Source: an uncultured Clostridia bacterium (GTDB lineage Bacteria; Bacillota; Clostridia; TANB77; CAG-508). From it: 64,000 nucleotides of DNA. The stretch is taken from the NCBI GenBank assembly GCA_934155265.1, contig CAKPGU010000004.1, positions 1-64,000 on the forward strand, written 5' to 3'. The translations under genes were made by a program, and so were the position numbers. The stretch's first letter is position 1. Every line of letters starts with the position of its first letter. Shown here piece by piece: positions 1 through 8,773 of the stretch. The notes beneath the pieces are model-generated. The model was not told the DNA's origin. It saw only the letters and a list, made by a program, of their open reading frames with translations, and searched no databases.

Positions 1-139
1 TATAATAACTGTTCTACTCCTCTTTCTCAAGATATATGCTATAGCATTTTTTAACATTTTTATCAATCTCCTTTATACATATTTAATAGATTCCCTCCAT
101 ATTAATTTATATTTCTCATAAGAATAGTTTTTCTATATT

Positions 140-301
140 TTAATAATTTTCAGCTTTAATTTCGAAATATGCTTTTGGATGGCTACATACAGGGCAAACT
201 TCTGGAGCTTTTGTTCCAATTTCTCCACCATTTAATAATTTAAACCACATAATTCCATAATTATTATCTCCTAATACTTTTGGCCTATGCAAAATATCAC
301 A
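140..301 (-). pseudogene. Decayed C-terminal end of a rubrerythrin-like protein
   Basis: Read on the minus strand, this stretch encodes the end of a rubrerythrin: it closes with CPVCSHPKAYFEIKAENY and a stop. The first half of the rubredoxin-type iron site, normally a C-x2-C pair after a Trp, reads WFKLLNGGE, so both of those cysteines are lost. There is no start codon, and the reading frame runs back through a stop codon at 302-304 into an unrelated fragment. The missing ligands and missing N-terminus make this a dead remnant. The family call rests on the C-terminal motif alone. Confidence 0.6.
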
Positions 302-441
302 TTATTGAATTAAAGTCAATATTTTTTTGATGTCTGTAATTTTTTGATAAAATTTTCTTTCAGACATTCTTATTTCTCTTATTCTTTCTAGTTGCTCTTC
401 AAAATATTTCTCTGTTAAGATTGATCCACCATGAAACCTTT
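302..441 (-). pseudogene. Fragment of a RhuM-family (virulence RhuM/Fic-associated) protein
   Basis: In the same minus-strand frame as the rubrerythrin remnant, and ending at the stop at 302-304, the sequence reads ILTEKYFEEQLERIREIRMS followed by ERKFYQKITDI. This is the conserved central stretch of RhuM-like proteins, where SERKFYQKITDIYATS is typical. Homology breaks off straight after KITDI, and there is no N-terminus because the queH stop lies immediately upstream. A deletion appears to have joined this piece to the rubrerythrin tail. It is a gene scar with no expected function. Confidence 0.55.
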
Positions 442-1020
442 CTATTTTCTTCGTCTTGAACTATTAGGAATTTCCTTGTCCTTCTTAATTTGCTTAGCAT
501 ATCTATCTTCCTCGCTAAACACACATCCACAATACTTTTGCATATACAAGCCAAGTTCACGAGCTTCAGCTTGTCCCTCTCTAAAACCTGGACGAAAATC
601 CCTATATAAAAAAGTCAATCCATATTTATCAGCCATCTCTTGACCTATATTTTTAAGAGCTTCATGATTTTGATATGGACTAATTAACAATGTAGTAGAA
701 AAAGTATCATATCCATTCTCTTTAGCATATTTAGCAGTTTGCTCAAGTCTAATTCTATAACAATATTTAACACATCTATTTTCCAAATCATTTACAACAT
801 TTTTGCAAAAATCCCTTAAACCATAGTTTTCATCAAAAATTGCATTTATTCCTATTGACTTTGTATATTCCTTTAAAGTATCTCTTCTTGCCTTATATTC
901 CATATAAGGATGTATATTAGGATTAAACCAATATACTGTTGGCTCTATTCCTTCTTCTCTTAAGCTTTTTATGCAATATATACTACAAGGTGCACAGCAT
1001 GTATGTAATAATAATTTCAT
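442..1020 (-). CDS. queH: Epoxyqueuosine reductase QueH
   Basis: A 192-residue member of the QueH (DUF208) family, the non-cobalamin enzyme that reduces epoxyqueuosine to queuosine in tRNA at the last step of queuosine synthesis. The diagnostic cysteines are all present: the HTCCAPC motif (C8, C9, C12), C83 and C87 in NRCVKYC, and C164/C166 in KYCGC, which together bind a 4Fe-4S cluster and a second metal. The STTLLISPYQNH segment (about 108-119) is also family-typical. The ATG start has a strong AAGGAGG ribosome binding site. The gene follows ruvB by 42 bases, so the two are probably co-transcribed; half of a palindromic repeat sits in that gap. Confidence 0.93.
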   Translation of the reverse strand: MKLLLHTCCAPCSIYCIKSLREEGIEPTVYWFNPNIHPYMEYKARRDTLKEYTKSIGINAIFDENYGLRDFCKNVVNDLENRCVKYCYRIRLEQTAKYAKENGYDTFSTTLLISPYQNHEALKNIGQEMADKYGLTFLYRDFRPGFREGQAEARELGLYMQKYCGCVFSEEDRYAKQIKKDKEIPNSSRRRK

Positions 1021-1034
1021 TTTTTCCTCCTTGC

Positions 1035-1058
1035 TAATTTGGGGTCGGTTCTTTTTTT
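1035..1058. repeat. Half copy of the GGGGTCGGT palindromic repeat
   Basis: The run AATTTGGGGTCGGTTC followed by a T tract matches one arm of the inverted repeats at 3521, 4331, 26896 and 32438. There is no second arm here. It lies between the ruvB stop codon and the queH ribosome binding site, inside the presumed transcript. Confidence 0.7.
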
Positions 1059-1062
1059 CACA

Positions 1063-2067
1063 CTAACCTAAATATGGATATCCTAAATGTTGATATGCTG
1101 GTGGCATAACAATTCTACCTCTTGGAGTACGAGATATAAAGCCAATTTGAATTAAATATGGTTCATACACATCTTCAATTGTATCAATCTCTTCTCCAAG
1201 TGACACCGCAATTGTCTCAATTCCAACTGGCCTACCTTGATATTGAGTTATCATAACCTCCAACATTCTTCTATCCACTTCATCTAACCCTAGTTCATCT
1301 ATTTCAAGTTGATTTAATGCATGTTTTGCAATCTTCAAAGTAATTTCTCCATCTCCCAAAACTGCTGCATAATCTCTAACTCTTTTTAATAATCTATTTG
1401 CAATTCTTGGGGTTCCTCTTGATCTTCTGGCAATTTCCATTGCTGACTCATCATCTATCTCAACTCCCAAAATTCTTGCTGACCTTTTAACAATTACCTG
1501 CAAATCTTCTGGTGAATACAATTCCAATTTATGAATAATTCCAAATCTATCTCTTAATGGTGTTGTAAGCGAACCTGCCTTTGTTGTAGCACCAATCAAA
1601 GTAAATTTCGGCAAATCTATTCTGATAGATTTTGCGCTTGGTCCTGTGCCAATTACAATATCTAATGTAAAATCTTCTAACGCAGGATACAATATTTCTT
1701 CCACATTTTTGCTCAATCTGTGAATTTCATCTATAAACAATACATCGAACTCTGAAAGTGTAGTCAAAATTGCAGCTAAATCACCGGGTTTCTCAATTGC
1801 AGGTCCAGATGTAATTTTGATATTTGAATGCATCTCATTTGCAATTATATTTGCAATTGTTGTTTTTCCTAATCCTGGAGGTCCATAAAATAAGCAGTGA
1901 TCAAGTGGTTCCCCTCTCTTTTTAGCTGCTTCTATATATATTTTCATATTTTCTTTTACTTTTGTTTGACCAATATATTCGTCTAGTGATTGGGGTCTTA
2001 ATGAATTTTCCAATCGTTCTTCTTGTCTATTTTCTAGTTCTGGTCTAATTACTGAATTTTCTTCCAT
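1063..2067 (-). CDS. ruvB: Holliday junction branch migration ATPase RuvB
   Basis: RuvB is the hexameric AAA+ motor that, with RuvA, drives Holliday junction branch migration in recombination and repair. The Walker A motif GPPGLGKTT (about residues 62-70), Walker [10 protein letters not shown], the sensor stretch [10 protein letters not shown] and the arginine-finger region PLRDRFG are all intact. The C-terminal winged helix ends with the usual TPRGR segment. A TTG 18 bases upstream is open in frame, but I chose the ATG at 2067 because GGAAAGG lies 9 bases before it; this gives 334 residues, the normal size. ruvA is not adjacent. A sigma-A-like promoter lies at 2100-2128. Confidence 0.96.
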   Translation of the reverse strand: MEENSVIRPELENRQEERLENSLRPQSLDEYIGQTKVKENMKIYIEAAKKRGEPLDHCLFYGPPGLGKTTIANIIANEMHSNIKITSGPAIEKPGDLAAILTTLSEFDVLFIDEIHRLSKNVEEILYPALEDFTLDIVIGTGPSAKSIRIDLPKFTLIGATTKAGSLTTPLRDRFGIIHKLELYSPEDLQVIVKRSARILGVEIDDESAMEIARRSRGTPRIANRLLKRVRDYAAVLGDGEITLKIAKHALNQLEIDELGLDEVDRRMLEVMITQYQGRPVGIETIAVSLGEEIDTIEDVYEPYLIQIGFISRTPRGRIVMPPAYQHLGYPYLG

Positions 2068-2099
2068 ATCAACATGCCTTTCCAATTTTCTTTGTTAGA

Positions 2100-2128
2100 A
2101 TTATATCAAAATTGCTTCAATATTTCAA
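2100..2128 (-). promoter_or_regulatory. Promoter for ruvB-queH
   Basis: On the minus strand TTGAAA is followed after exactly 17 bases by TATAAT, 33 bases before the ruvB ATG. It matches the sigma-A consensus well. It reads divergently from the flippase gene starting at 2199. Confidence 0.65.
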
Positions 2129-2198
2129 TGCATATTTTCACTATTCTCTAATATTATTTATAAGATATAAAGTTGTACTTTTTAGAAAGGATATTGCC

Positions 2199-3516
2199 TT
2201 GAAAGTTTTAAAAGTTTTCATATTAAATACAATAATTTTATTGCTAAGTTCAGTCATTTTACAAATTATCAATATGTTTTTTAGTATATATATTTCAAAC
2301 ACCATTGGTGAAGAAGCTGTTGGAGTATTCACTCTTGTTATGTCTGTCTATATGTTTGGAATTACTTTAGCTTCTGCTGGAATAAATATTTCTGCAACTA
2401 GAGTAGTTTCAGAAGAACTGGCATCCAACAATGAACTTGGTGCAAAAAAAGCTGCTCAAAGATGTGTACTTTTTAGTCTGCTTTTTGGTCTATCTGCAAG
2501 TGTAATATTTTTCGTATCAGCTGATTTTATCACCATTCATTGCTTACATAGTAAAATCAGCAAAAATGTAATATATCTTATTTGTATAGCGCTTCCATTC
2601 ATTTCTATGTCATCTGCTGTAAATGGTTATTTTACTGCAGTTAGACGTGTCTATAAAAATGCATTAGCAAAATTTTTCGAAGAATTTGTAAAAATATTAT
2701 TTACTGCTATTTTATTAAAATCACTTATGCCTGATGATATAAATTATGCCTGTTACGCCCTAATTTTAGCAGATGTAATTTCAGAAGTAACTTCATTTGC
2801 TCAACTATATTTTCTATATTTTCGTGATAAAAAAGGTTCACTTTCTGAATCACGTTATCGTGACCTAGATAGTTACAATAAGCGAATTTTGCGCATCACA
2901 ATACCAGTCGCTTTAACCTCCTATTTGCGTTCAGGCTTATCAACTATAAAACAATTAATTATCCCATCAAGCTTACAAAAAAGTGGAATGAACTCATCAA
3001 ATTCTTTAATAGCTTATGGAATTGTAAATGGAATGGCCATGCCAGTAATCATGTTTCCTGTAATTCTAGTTACTAGTTTCAGTGGATTACTGATACCTGA
3101 ATTTTCACGCTTTAATGCTCAAGGCAAAAATAAAAAAATACGAAGCCTCTCAATTCTTATTTTGAGTTGCACTTTTATTTTTTCAGTTCTCGTTGCTATT
3201 ACAATTTTTATGCTTTCTGACGAAATTAGCACTATAATTTATCATAAATCTGAAATAGCTAAATATATCCGTATCCTTTCTCCTTTAATTGTTATTATGT
3301 ATCTTGATATTGTTATTGACCGGAATTTTAAAAGGATTGGATGCCCAAGTTGATGTTATGATAATTAATATTTTTGATTGCTTAATTACCATTACTTTTA
3401 TTTATTTTTTAGTTCCTTTTTTAGGTTTTAGTGGCTATATTATATCTATTTTTATTAGTGAAGTAATTGACTTCTCTTTGAGTGGTTTCAAGCTTTTGAA
3501 GAGATTGAAGTGTTAA
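2199..3516 (+). pseudogene. SpoVB/MATE-type polysaccharide flippase, frameshifted
   Basis: This encodes a multi-pass membrane protein of the MOP superfamily (SpoVB/MurJ-like lipid-linked glycan exporters). The first 385 or so residues are in one frame, ending RILSPLIVIMYLDIVID; the family's continuation, GILKGLDAQVDVM, follows directly in the next frame. The break is at GACCGGAATT (3318-3327), where one C too many separates Asp from Gly; removing it restores an uninterrupted protein of about 438 residues. I chose the TTG at 2199, preceded by AGAAAGG, over upstream codons because the first membrane segment follows it. The cause may be true mutation or a consensus error. The gene ends 4 bases before a perfect palindrome that could act as its terminator. 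Confidence 0.75.
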
Positions 3517-3520
3517 AAAA

Positions 3521-3588
3521 GTGACAAGAAAAACACCGACCCCAAATTGACAACCTTGTCAATTTGGGGTCGGTGTTTTTCTTGTCAC
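3521..3588. repeat. Perfect 33-bp inverted repeat of the GGGGTCGGT family
   Basis: Arms of 33 bp beginning GTGACAAGAAAAACACCGAC are perfect reverse complements separated by only CC. The element fills the gap between two convergent genes, and its right arm overlaps the thioesterase stop codon by one base. With a T-rich outer arm it could terminate transcription in both directions. Related copies occur at 1035, 4331, 26896, 32438, 35353 and 35884. Confidence 0.92.
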
Positions 3589-4316
3589 TATTCCATCTCA
3601 ATTATAGCATGTAACACTGAATCATCCTCACTTTTTACAGCTACAATATGTTTTCCGTTTTCAAAAGAATATTTGCACTTTACAGTTTCACCTAGCTTAA
3701 TTTCTCTCTTATATGTAATCCTCAAATTATTCAAATGATTTCCTCTATATACCTCATCTGGCAAAGCCTCATTTGCCAAATCAACATAATTCAAATTATG
3801 CATATGATTATTAACATCAATATCTGCTCTTCTTACTTGATAATATGTTTCTTCCTGATATTGTTCAGGTTCCTTTATTTTAGGAAAATCCTCATTTTCG
3901 TCAAATGAAAACATCTCTAATTCAGGTTGATATGTACTTAATAAGTCAGCATCAATTCTAACTATCTTTCCTTTTTCTGTATCTACTAACACCCATTTAG
4001 TTGTTGCAACTGCAATAACATTATTTTGCTCATCATATAGTTTGAAATCACGGAAAGCATAACATCTTATTGCATTTCTAGACCAAGTTACAGCCTTTAT
4101 TTTTTCAGCATAATTAGGTCTTCTAATTATTTTCAATTTCCATTCAATTAGTACCCAAGATAAATGTGTTCTTTCGATATCTAAAACTCCATATCCAGCT
4201 ATATCTGAGTGTTTTCCTCCTACGTCCTCTAAATAACTTAATATTGCTTTATTTGTAGCTTTATTATCTTTTCCTATGTCTGATAATTTTATTCTATATC
4301 CTTCTTCTACAATCAT
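3588..4316 (-). CDS. Acyl-ACP thioesterase
   Basis: A FatA/FatB-type (PF01643) acyl-ACP thioesterase that releases free fatty acids from acyl carrier protein in the cytoplasm. It shows the double hot-dog layout: an N-terminal half with the VGGKH and SWVLIEWKLKI stretches, and a C-terminal half opening with RRADIDVNNHMHNLNYVD, whose Asn and His are the usual catalytic residues. The ATG at 4316 (242 residues) is preferred over one 21 bases upstream, because GGAGGAG precedes it at normal spacing and the upstream ATG lies at the edge of a palindromic repeat. It follows pgi on the same strand with that repeat between them. Confidence 0.9.
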   Translation of the reverse strand: MIVEEGYRIKLSDIGKDNKATNKAILSYLEDVGGKHSDIAGYGVLDIERTHLSWVLIEWKLKIIRRPNYAEKIKAVTWSRNAIRCYAFRDFKLYDEQNNVIAVATTKWVLVDTEKGKIVRIDADLLSTYQPELEMFSFDENEDFPKIKEPEQYQEETYYQVRRADIDVNNHMHNLNYVDLANEALPDEVYRGNHLNNLRITYKREIKLGETVKCKYSFENGKHIVAVKSEDDSVLHAIIEME

Positions 4317-4330
4317 TTTGACTCCTCCAT

Positions 4331-4397
4331 TTGTCAATTTGGGGTCGGTATTTTTCTTGACAAACTGTCAAAAAAAACACCGACCCCAAATTATCAA
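4331..4397. repeat. Inverted repeat of the GGGGTCGGT family
   Basis: Two arms, TTTGTCAATTTGGGGTCGGT and its near complement ACCGACCCCAAATTATC, enclose a short AAC-containing loop, with a few mismatches between arms. It fills the gap between the pgi stop and the thioesterase start, so it would fold in the mRNA leader of the thioesterase. Confidence 0.88.
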
Positions 4398-4405
4398 AAA
4401 AATAA

Positions 4406-5713
4406 TTAATATCCTGGTTTTTCAAGCAGTTTAAACATATTTTTCTTATATTTTTCTACACCTGGTTGATTAAATGGATTTACCCCTAAAATCATGCCAG
4501 ACATAGCACAAGCTTTCTCAAAGAAATAGATTAAATGTCCAACTGTTTCTTCAGATAACTTTGGTAATTCTATTACAATATTAGGAACATCACCAGAAAC
4601 ATGTGCATCTATTGTTCCTTCCATTGCCTTTTTATTTACAAAGTCTAGACCTTTTCCAGCAAGATAATTCAATCTATCCAAATTGTCTTCCTCTTCTTTT
4701 ATTGTTATATCTGAACTTGACTTTTCTATTCTTATTACTGTCTCAAATAAATTTCTTCTTCCCTCTTGGATATATTGTCCCATAGAGTGTAAATCTGTTG
4801 TAAAATCTACGCCTGCTGGGAAGATTCCAAGTTGGTCTTTTCCTTCGCTTTCTCCAAATAATTGCTTCCACCATTCTGTAAAATAGTGCATTTTTGGCTC
4901 ATAATTTACTAATATTTCTGTATTTTTGTATAATTTATATAAAATATTTCTTACTATTGCATATTGATAACATGCATTATATTTCAAATTTGCATCTTCA
5001 TATTTCAATTGAGCTGTTCTTGCTCCATCCATTAACTTGTCTATATCTATTCCAGCAACTGCTATTGGCAATAGTCCAACTGGAGTTAATACTGAATATC
5101 TTCCTCCTACATTATCTGGAATTACAAATGTTTCATATCCTTCTGATTTTGCAAGTGTTTTCAATGCTCCTTTTTCTTTATCTGTTGTTACATAAATTCT
5201 ACTTCTTGCTTCTTCAATTCCATATCTGTTTTCAAGCATCTCTCTGAAAATTCTAAATGCTATTGCAGGCTCTGTTGTCGTTCCAGATTTTGAAATTACA
5301 TTTACTGAAAAATCCTTCGTTCCAAGCACTTCTATTAAATCATTTATATAATTTGGACTCAAATTGTTTCCAACATACAAAATTTGTGGATGTTTTCTTT
5401 TGGATTCTGGCAACAAATTATCAAATGTATTTGTCAAACTTTCGATTACAGCTCTTGCCCCTAAATAAGAACCTCCAATTCCTATTACTATAAGCACTTC
5501 TGAATCTTCTCTTATTCTTTGTGCAGCTTTTTTTATTCTCTCAAATTCTTCTTTATCATAATTTGTTGGCAATTCTAACCATCCAACAAAATCATTTTCA
5601 TCATTTGCTCTTTTATGTAGCTCTTTGTGGATTTGCTCTACATTTTCCTTATATTTCATTATTGCTTTTTGATCTATTCCTGTGTATTTTAAATTAAGTT
5701 TTAAATTCAACAT
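4406..5713 (-). CDS. pgi: Glucose-6-phosphate isomerase
   Basis: Interconverts glucose-6-phosphate and fructose-6-phosphate in glycolysis. Family features include the nucleotide-like loop [16 protein letters not shown], the phosphate-binding [11 protein letters not shown], the [14 protein letters not shown] signature, and the [10 protein letters not shown] and [11 protein letters not shown] segments. The length of 435 residues suits the short bacterial form. The frame is open to a GTG three codons upstream; I prefer the ATG at 5713, 11 bases after AAGGGA. It lies 58 bases downstream of rpe on the same strand, a sensible sugar-phosphate pair. Confidence 0.96.
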   Translation of the reverse strand: MLNLKLNLKYTGIDQKAIMKYKENVEQIHKELHKRANDENDFVGWLELPTNYDKEEFERIKKAAQRIREDSEVLIVIGIGGSYLGARAVIESLTNTFDNLLPESKRKHPQILYVGNNLSPNYINDLIEVLGTKDFSVNVISKSGTTTEPAIAFRIFREMLENRYGIEEARSRIYVTTDKEKGALKTLAKSEGYETFVIPDNVGGRYSVLTPVGLLPIAVAGIDIDKLMDGARTAQLKYEDANLKYNACYQYAIVRNILYKLYKNTEILVNYEPKMHYFTEWWKQLFGESEGKDQLGIFPAGVDFTTDLHSMGQYIQEGRRNLFETVIRIEKSSSDITIKEEEDNLDRLNYLAGKGLDFVNKKAMEGTIDAHVSGDVPNIVIELPKLSEETVGHLIYFFEKACAMSGMILGVNPFNQPGVEKYKKNMFKLLEKPGY

Positions 5714-5771
5714 AAACTTCACTATCCCTTGTATTTATTTAGATTTTTATCGGCTCTACCTATAAACCTTT

Positions 5772-6431
5772 TTATGCTCTTAATTCATCAACTATAACCT
5801 TGTAATCTGATGCTGCAAGTATTGCTGTTCCTGCCACCAACACATTTGCACCTGCCTCTTTAACTCTTTGGGCTGTTTTTAAATTGATTCCTCCATCAAC
5901 TTCAATATCAATGTCTATATTCTTTTTATCTATATAACTTTTTAATGTTGAAATCTTTGCTAACATATCTGTTATTAATGTTTGTCCACCCTTTCCAGGC
6001 TCTACTGTCATTACTAAACAAGTGTGGATATATGGCAAATATTCATAAACCTCTTCTATATTAGTTTCAGGTTTTACTGCAATTCCAACTCTTGCTCCTC
6101 TTTCTTTTATTAGTTTGATATTTTCCATTACTTGTTCTTTATCTTTGCAGGCTTCTAAATGAAATGTTATTATATTAGGTTCAACTGTTGAAAATACTTC
6201 AATTGCTGTCTTTACATCTTCTACCATTAAATGAATATCCATTGGTAAATTTGAAATCCTTTTAAGATAACTGCTATATTCTACCATGTCATGATATGTG
6301 TCTTTCATGACAAATTTTCCATCCATTACATCTATGTGAAAATAATCTATTTTTGATTTTTCTAAAGTCAAAAATGTTTCCGCTTCTCTCCCTTTTTCTA
6401 CTGTAAGGATTGATGCTGATACTTCTACCAT
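5772..6431 (-). CDS. rpe: Ribulose-phosphate 3-epimerase
   Basis: Interconverts ribulose-5-phosphate and xylulose-5-phosphate in the pentose phosphate pathway. The TIM-barrel motifs are present: SASILT at the N-terminus (active-site Ser), DYFHIDVMDGKFV (metal-binding His/Asp), MDIHLMVED, VMTVEPGKGGQ, and IEVDGGINLKTA followed by VAGTAI for phosphate binding. The 219-residue length is normal. In many Firmicutes rpe follows rsgA directly; here the two are separated by a sigma/anti-sigma pair and a small plus-strand gene. It has a plausible promoter at 6463-6491. Confidence 0.92.
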   Translation of the reverse strand: MVEVSASILTVEKGREAETFLTLEKSKIDYFHIDVMDGKFVMKDTYHDMVEYSSYLKRISNLPMDIHLMVEDVKTAIEVFSTVEPNIITFHLEACKDKEQVMENIKLIKERGARVGIAVKPETNIEEVYEYLPYIHTCLVMTVEPGKGGQTLITDMLAKISTLKSYIDKKNIDIDIEVDGGINLKTAQRVKEAGANVLVAGTAILAASDYKVIVDELRA

Positions 6432-6462
6432 CTTATTTCCTCCTTTTTCCTTTTATGCTTAT

Positions 6463-6491
6463 ATTTTACTATTAGATTAGAAAAATAGCAA
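6463..6491 (-). promoter_or_regulatory. Promoter for rpe-pgi
   Basis: TTGCTA and TAAAAT on the minus strand are 17 bases apart, just downstream of the terminator that closes the anti-sigma gene. A fresh promoter is needed at this point because that terminator isolates rpe from upstream genes. Confidence 0.5.
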
Positions 6492-6508
6492 GAGAAAGTA
6501 ATAAAAAA

Positions 6509-6543
6509 GCTATGAGAGTGAAGATTTTCACTCATCATAGCTA
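6509..6543 (-). terminator. Rho-independent terminator of the sigma/anti-sigma operon
   Basis: On the minus strand AGCTATGATGAGTGAAA pairs with CTTCACTCTCATAGCT with a small internal mismatch and is followed by a run of six T, straight after the stop of the 6547 gene. Confidence 0.85.
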
Positions 6544-6546
6544 GAT

Positions 6547-7674
6547 TTACTGTGCTAATTTAATTATTATTTCTTTTCCCTTATTTGTAAATATGTGCAC
6601 AGAAATTTCATCTGTTGCATCAAATGTAGTTAAATCAAATGTTTGAGTATAATTGATAATTTTGTTTTCACCTTCTGGCACCCCATATTCATTTGTTCCA
6701 TTTTGAGCTACCTCAAATCTTTTTCCATCTGATGTTTCAACATATTCTTTTCGCAATAGCATTCTATCTGAAATTTCCTTAACATCATCCGAACGATATA
6801 AATCATAATCTACTTCGTCTGTTAACAGCATTTCTGGAATATATATTTTAAATGATGTTTTGTTTATACTTGTTTCAATTTTATTTATATCAATTTTTTC
6901 ATTATTGCAAGATTTAACTTTATATTCAACTGATTTTCTATTGTAAAATTGCTCTGGAACATCAACTTCAAATTTCCAATCACCGTAATACCAATCATTT
7001 AATGGCTGTTCTTTTGCATTTTTTCTAACATGAATCCTTGAACATGTTACATATAATTTCTTGCTTTTTGGAAAATTGATTCCTGATGATGCAGCAGTCA
7101 AATGATACATTAATTCATTGCCATTGATTATTTCATCGTCTGAATTCATGCTGTATGCACCACTACATATATTATAATTAGCTTTTGCCTCTTCTTCTGT
7201 TTTATATTTTTGCTTAATCTCTTCTGTCTGCAATTCATAAGTAGCAAAAATTGTATTTTCATTTTCGTCTACAACTTTCAAATCATATAAATCCATTCCG
7301 AATTTCATATCATTAATATTATATTTTTCACTAAATTTAACCCTAAAATTCATGTCAAAATTTTCGTTATCCATTATGAAGGAATCCACTGAAATCCCAA
7401 TTCCATCATATTCTTGAAATTCTGAATTTACTTCTGCAACATATCCATTATTTACTGCATTTTCAACACCTTTGCTACTATTATATCCAAACTTTTTAGC
7501 AATAATGTCTTTCGCGAATACTCCTCCTGCCACTGTAACCATTAAACAACATGCTATTGCTGAAACTTTTAATATATTTTTATTTGATTTTTTCACCAAT
7601 TTCTCCTCCTCTTGAAAGCAAGATATAGAAATTGTTGTTTTCACCCTCTCTAATATTTTTTCTTTATCCATCAT
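6547..7674 (-). CDS. Membrane anti-sigma-like protein (DUF4179 type)
   Basis: A 375-residue protein with a short cytoplasmic N-terminus (about 1-34), a single membrane segment (about 35-55, SAIACCLMVTVAGGVFA) and a large extracellular part. The first extracellular stretch resembles the DUF4179 domain found in partners of ECF sigma factors. The start overlaps the end of the upstream sigma factor gene by 11 bases, the usual arrangement for a sigma factor and its membrane anti-sigma. It probably holds the sigma factor inactive until a surface signal arrives; the signal is unknown. The function is inferred from context and domain type. The GGGGGAT site before the ATG supports the start. Confidence 0.7.
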   Translation of the reverse strand: MMDKEKILERVKTTISISCFQEEEKLVKKSNKNILKVSAIACCLMVTVAGGVFAKDIIAKKFGYNSSKGVENAVNNGYVAEVNSEFQEYDGIGISVDSFIMDNENFDMNFRVKFSEKYNINDMKFGMDLYDLKVVDENENTIFATYELQTEEIKQKYKTEEEAKANYNICSGAYSMNSDDEIINGNELMYHLTAASSGINFPKSKKLYVTCSRIHVRKNAKEQPLNDWYYGDWKFEVDVPEQFYNRKSVEYKVKSCNNEKIDINKIETSINKTSFKIYIPEMLLTDEVDYDLYRSDDVKEISDRMLLRKEYVETSDGKRFEVAQNGTNEYGVPEGENKIINYTQTFDLTTFDATDEISVHIFTNKGKEIIIKLAQ

Positions 7675-8218
7675 AACTATATCCCCCTTTTTCTAATTCT
7701 TTTTTTAACTTTTTTCTTATTCTGTAAAGCCTAGACTTTACTTTAAATTCAGGAATATTCATAATATTAGCTATTTCTTTTATTTTTCTAGATGAATAAT
7801 AATATAAATTGAATATTGTGATATCTTCTTGTTTTAATTGATTTGTTGCTTTACGAATAAGCTCTGTTTTCTCCCTTTCTTCATATACCATATCAATATC
7901 TTTCAAATCTCTTATTACATTTTCATAATCAGAGATATCGCAATTTATATTAATCACCCTAGTCTTTTCTCTAACTAAATTTCTTGCAACTCCTGCTATA
8001 TATGATGTAATCTGCTTTTCTTTATCTAATTTTTCTGTATTTTTCCACAAGATAAAAAATGTGTCTGCTATTATTTCTTCTTCATCTTCTTCTGTGATGT
8101 TTTTTCCTACCATATTTTTTACAACTTTGTGTACATATCCACTATATTCATCAACTATTTTTTCTAAATTAAGTCTATTATTTTCTATATAATTTTCTAT
8201 TTTGCTTCTCTCTTCCAA
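7664..8218 (-). CDS. ECF-type RNA polymerase sigma factor
   Basis: A 184-residue sigma-70 family protein with only regions 2 and 4. Region 2 (about 22-90) includes EEIIADTFFILWKN, the usual DxFxxxW core-binding and -10-reading helix. Region 4 (about 115-175) ends in a helix-turn-helix, FNLYYYSSRKIKEIANIM followed by VKSRLYRIRKKLKKEL. The start is TTG at 8218; AAAGGAG lies 12 bases away, a little far. It is translationally coupled to the anti-sigma gene. A divergent promoter for the 8411 gene lies just upstream. Confidence 0.88.
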   Translation of the reverse strand: MEERSKIENYIENNRLNLEKIVDEYSGYVHKVVKNMVGKNITEEDEEEIIADTFFILWKNTEKLDKEKQITSYIAGVARNLVREKTRVININCDISDYENVIRDLKDIDMVYEEREKTELIRKATNQLKQEDITIFNLYYYSSRKIKEIANIMNIPEFKVKSRLYRIRKKLKKELEKGGYSYDG

Positions 8219-8259
8219 TTTAGATCTAAACTCCTTTTCTTAAGATATCTTACACCTTT

Positions 8260-8288
8260 ATATTGATTAAAAAAATAAAAAAGTTACA
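8260..8288 (-). promoter_or_regulatory. Possible ECF-dependent autoregulatory promoter
   Basis: On the minus strand TGTAAC, with the AAC core common in ECF -35 elements, is followed by a T-rich spacer and AATCAATATAAAGG about 65 bases upstream of the sigma gene. I did not find a sigma-A promoter here. The assignment is a guess from position and the AAC motif. Confidence 0.3.
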
Positions 8289-8305
8289 TTTTTTTCAAAA
8301 TTTTA

Positions 8306-8334
8306 TTGACAATTAGTCTATTTGCCTGTATACT
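8306..8334 (+). promoter_or_regulatory. Sigma-A promoter of the 8411 small gene
   Basis: TTGACA, 17 bases, TATACT: a nearly perfect promoter. The leader to the ATG is about 70 bases. The arrangement is matched at 9717-9745 in front of the related gene. Confidence 0.85.
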
Positions 8335-8410
8335 TATATTGATTTTTTTCAAATTTTTAATTCTTATATTTTTTATTTTTATTATTGTTGAATCAAAGGA
8401 GGTGATATCT

Positions 8411-8719
8411 ATGACAATTGATCAAAAACTTGATTTAATTTTAAATAAGCTTGAAGGACATGATAAAAGATTTGATGCTATTGAAGATAGGATAGACAGA
8501 TATGAGTATAATATGTCTAATGATATTTATTTTAAAGTTAAAATATCTGAAATACATGAATATAGTGATCTATTAAATTCATTGAATTCTGCTTTTATAA
8601 GATATGAATCAGAAACTTCAGATAAATTCAAAACTTTATTTGATACTCGAAAAGATTTTTTAGAACACAAAAACTTATTCCTTCATGAATTAACCAAATT
8701 AAATAAAGATTGCAGTTAG
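8411..8719 (+). CDS. Small coiled-coil protein of unknown function (copy 1)
   Basis: A 102-residue cytosolic protein with no recognisable enzyme motif. The start is the ATG following AAAGGAGGTGAT, an ideal ribosome binding site; the frame is open further upstream but that part overlaps the promoter. The N-terminus, MTIDQKLDLILNKLEGHD then KRFDAIEDR, is a heptad-like amphipathic helix closely similar to the start of the protein at 9841. Both genes have matching promoters and matching terminators and lie on either side of rsgA in the opposite orientation. This looks like a duplicated cassette. The role is unknown. Confidence 0.75.
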   Translation: MTIDQKLDLILNKLEGHDKRFDAIEDRIDRYEYNMSNDIYFKVKISEIHEYSDLLNSLNSAFIRYESETSDKFKTLFDTRKDFLEHKNLFLHELTKLNKDCS

Positions 8720-8734
8720 ATTTAAAATCAAAAT

Positions 8735-8764
8735 CCCTATGTTAGTTCTTAACCTAACATAGGG
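8735..8764 (+). terminator. Terminator hairpin of copy 1
   Basis: CCCTATGTTAG pairs perfectly with CTAACATAGGG around the loop TTCTTAAC and is followed by T-rich sequence. It also lies at the end of rsgA on the other strand, so it may serve both. The loop is shared with the hairpin at 10248. Confidence 0.85.
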
Positions 8765-8773
8765 TCCTTTAAA

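Noticed and set aside
1..139. A gene or RNA at the left edge
   Set aside because: The stretch is AT-rich with stops in all frames and no recognisable structure.
2112..2198. An N-terminal extension of the SpoVB-like protein
   Set aside because: It starts at a TTG without a binding site and overlaps the ruvB promoter; the TTG at 2199 has AGAAAGG upstream and fits the family's start.
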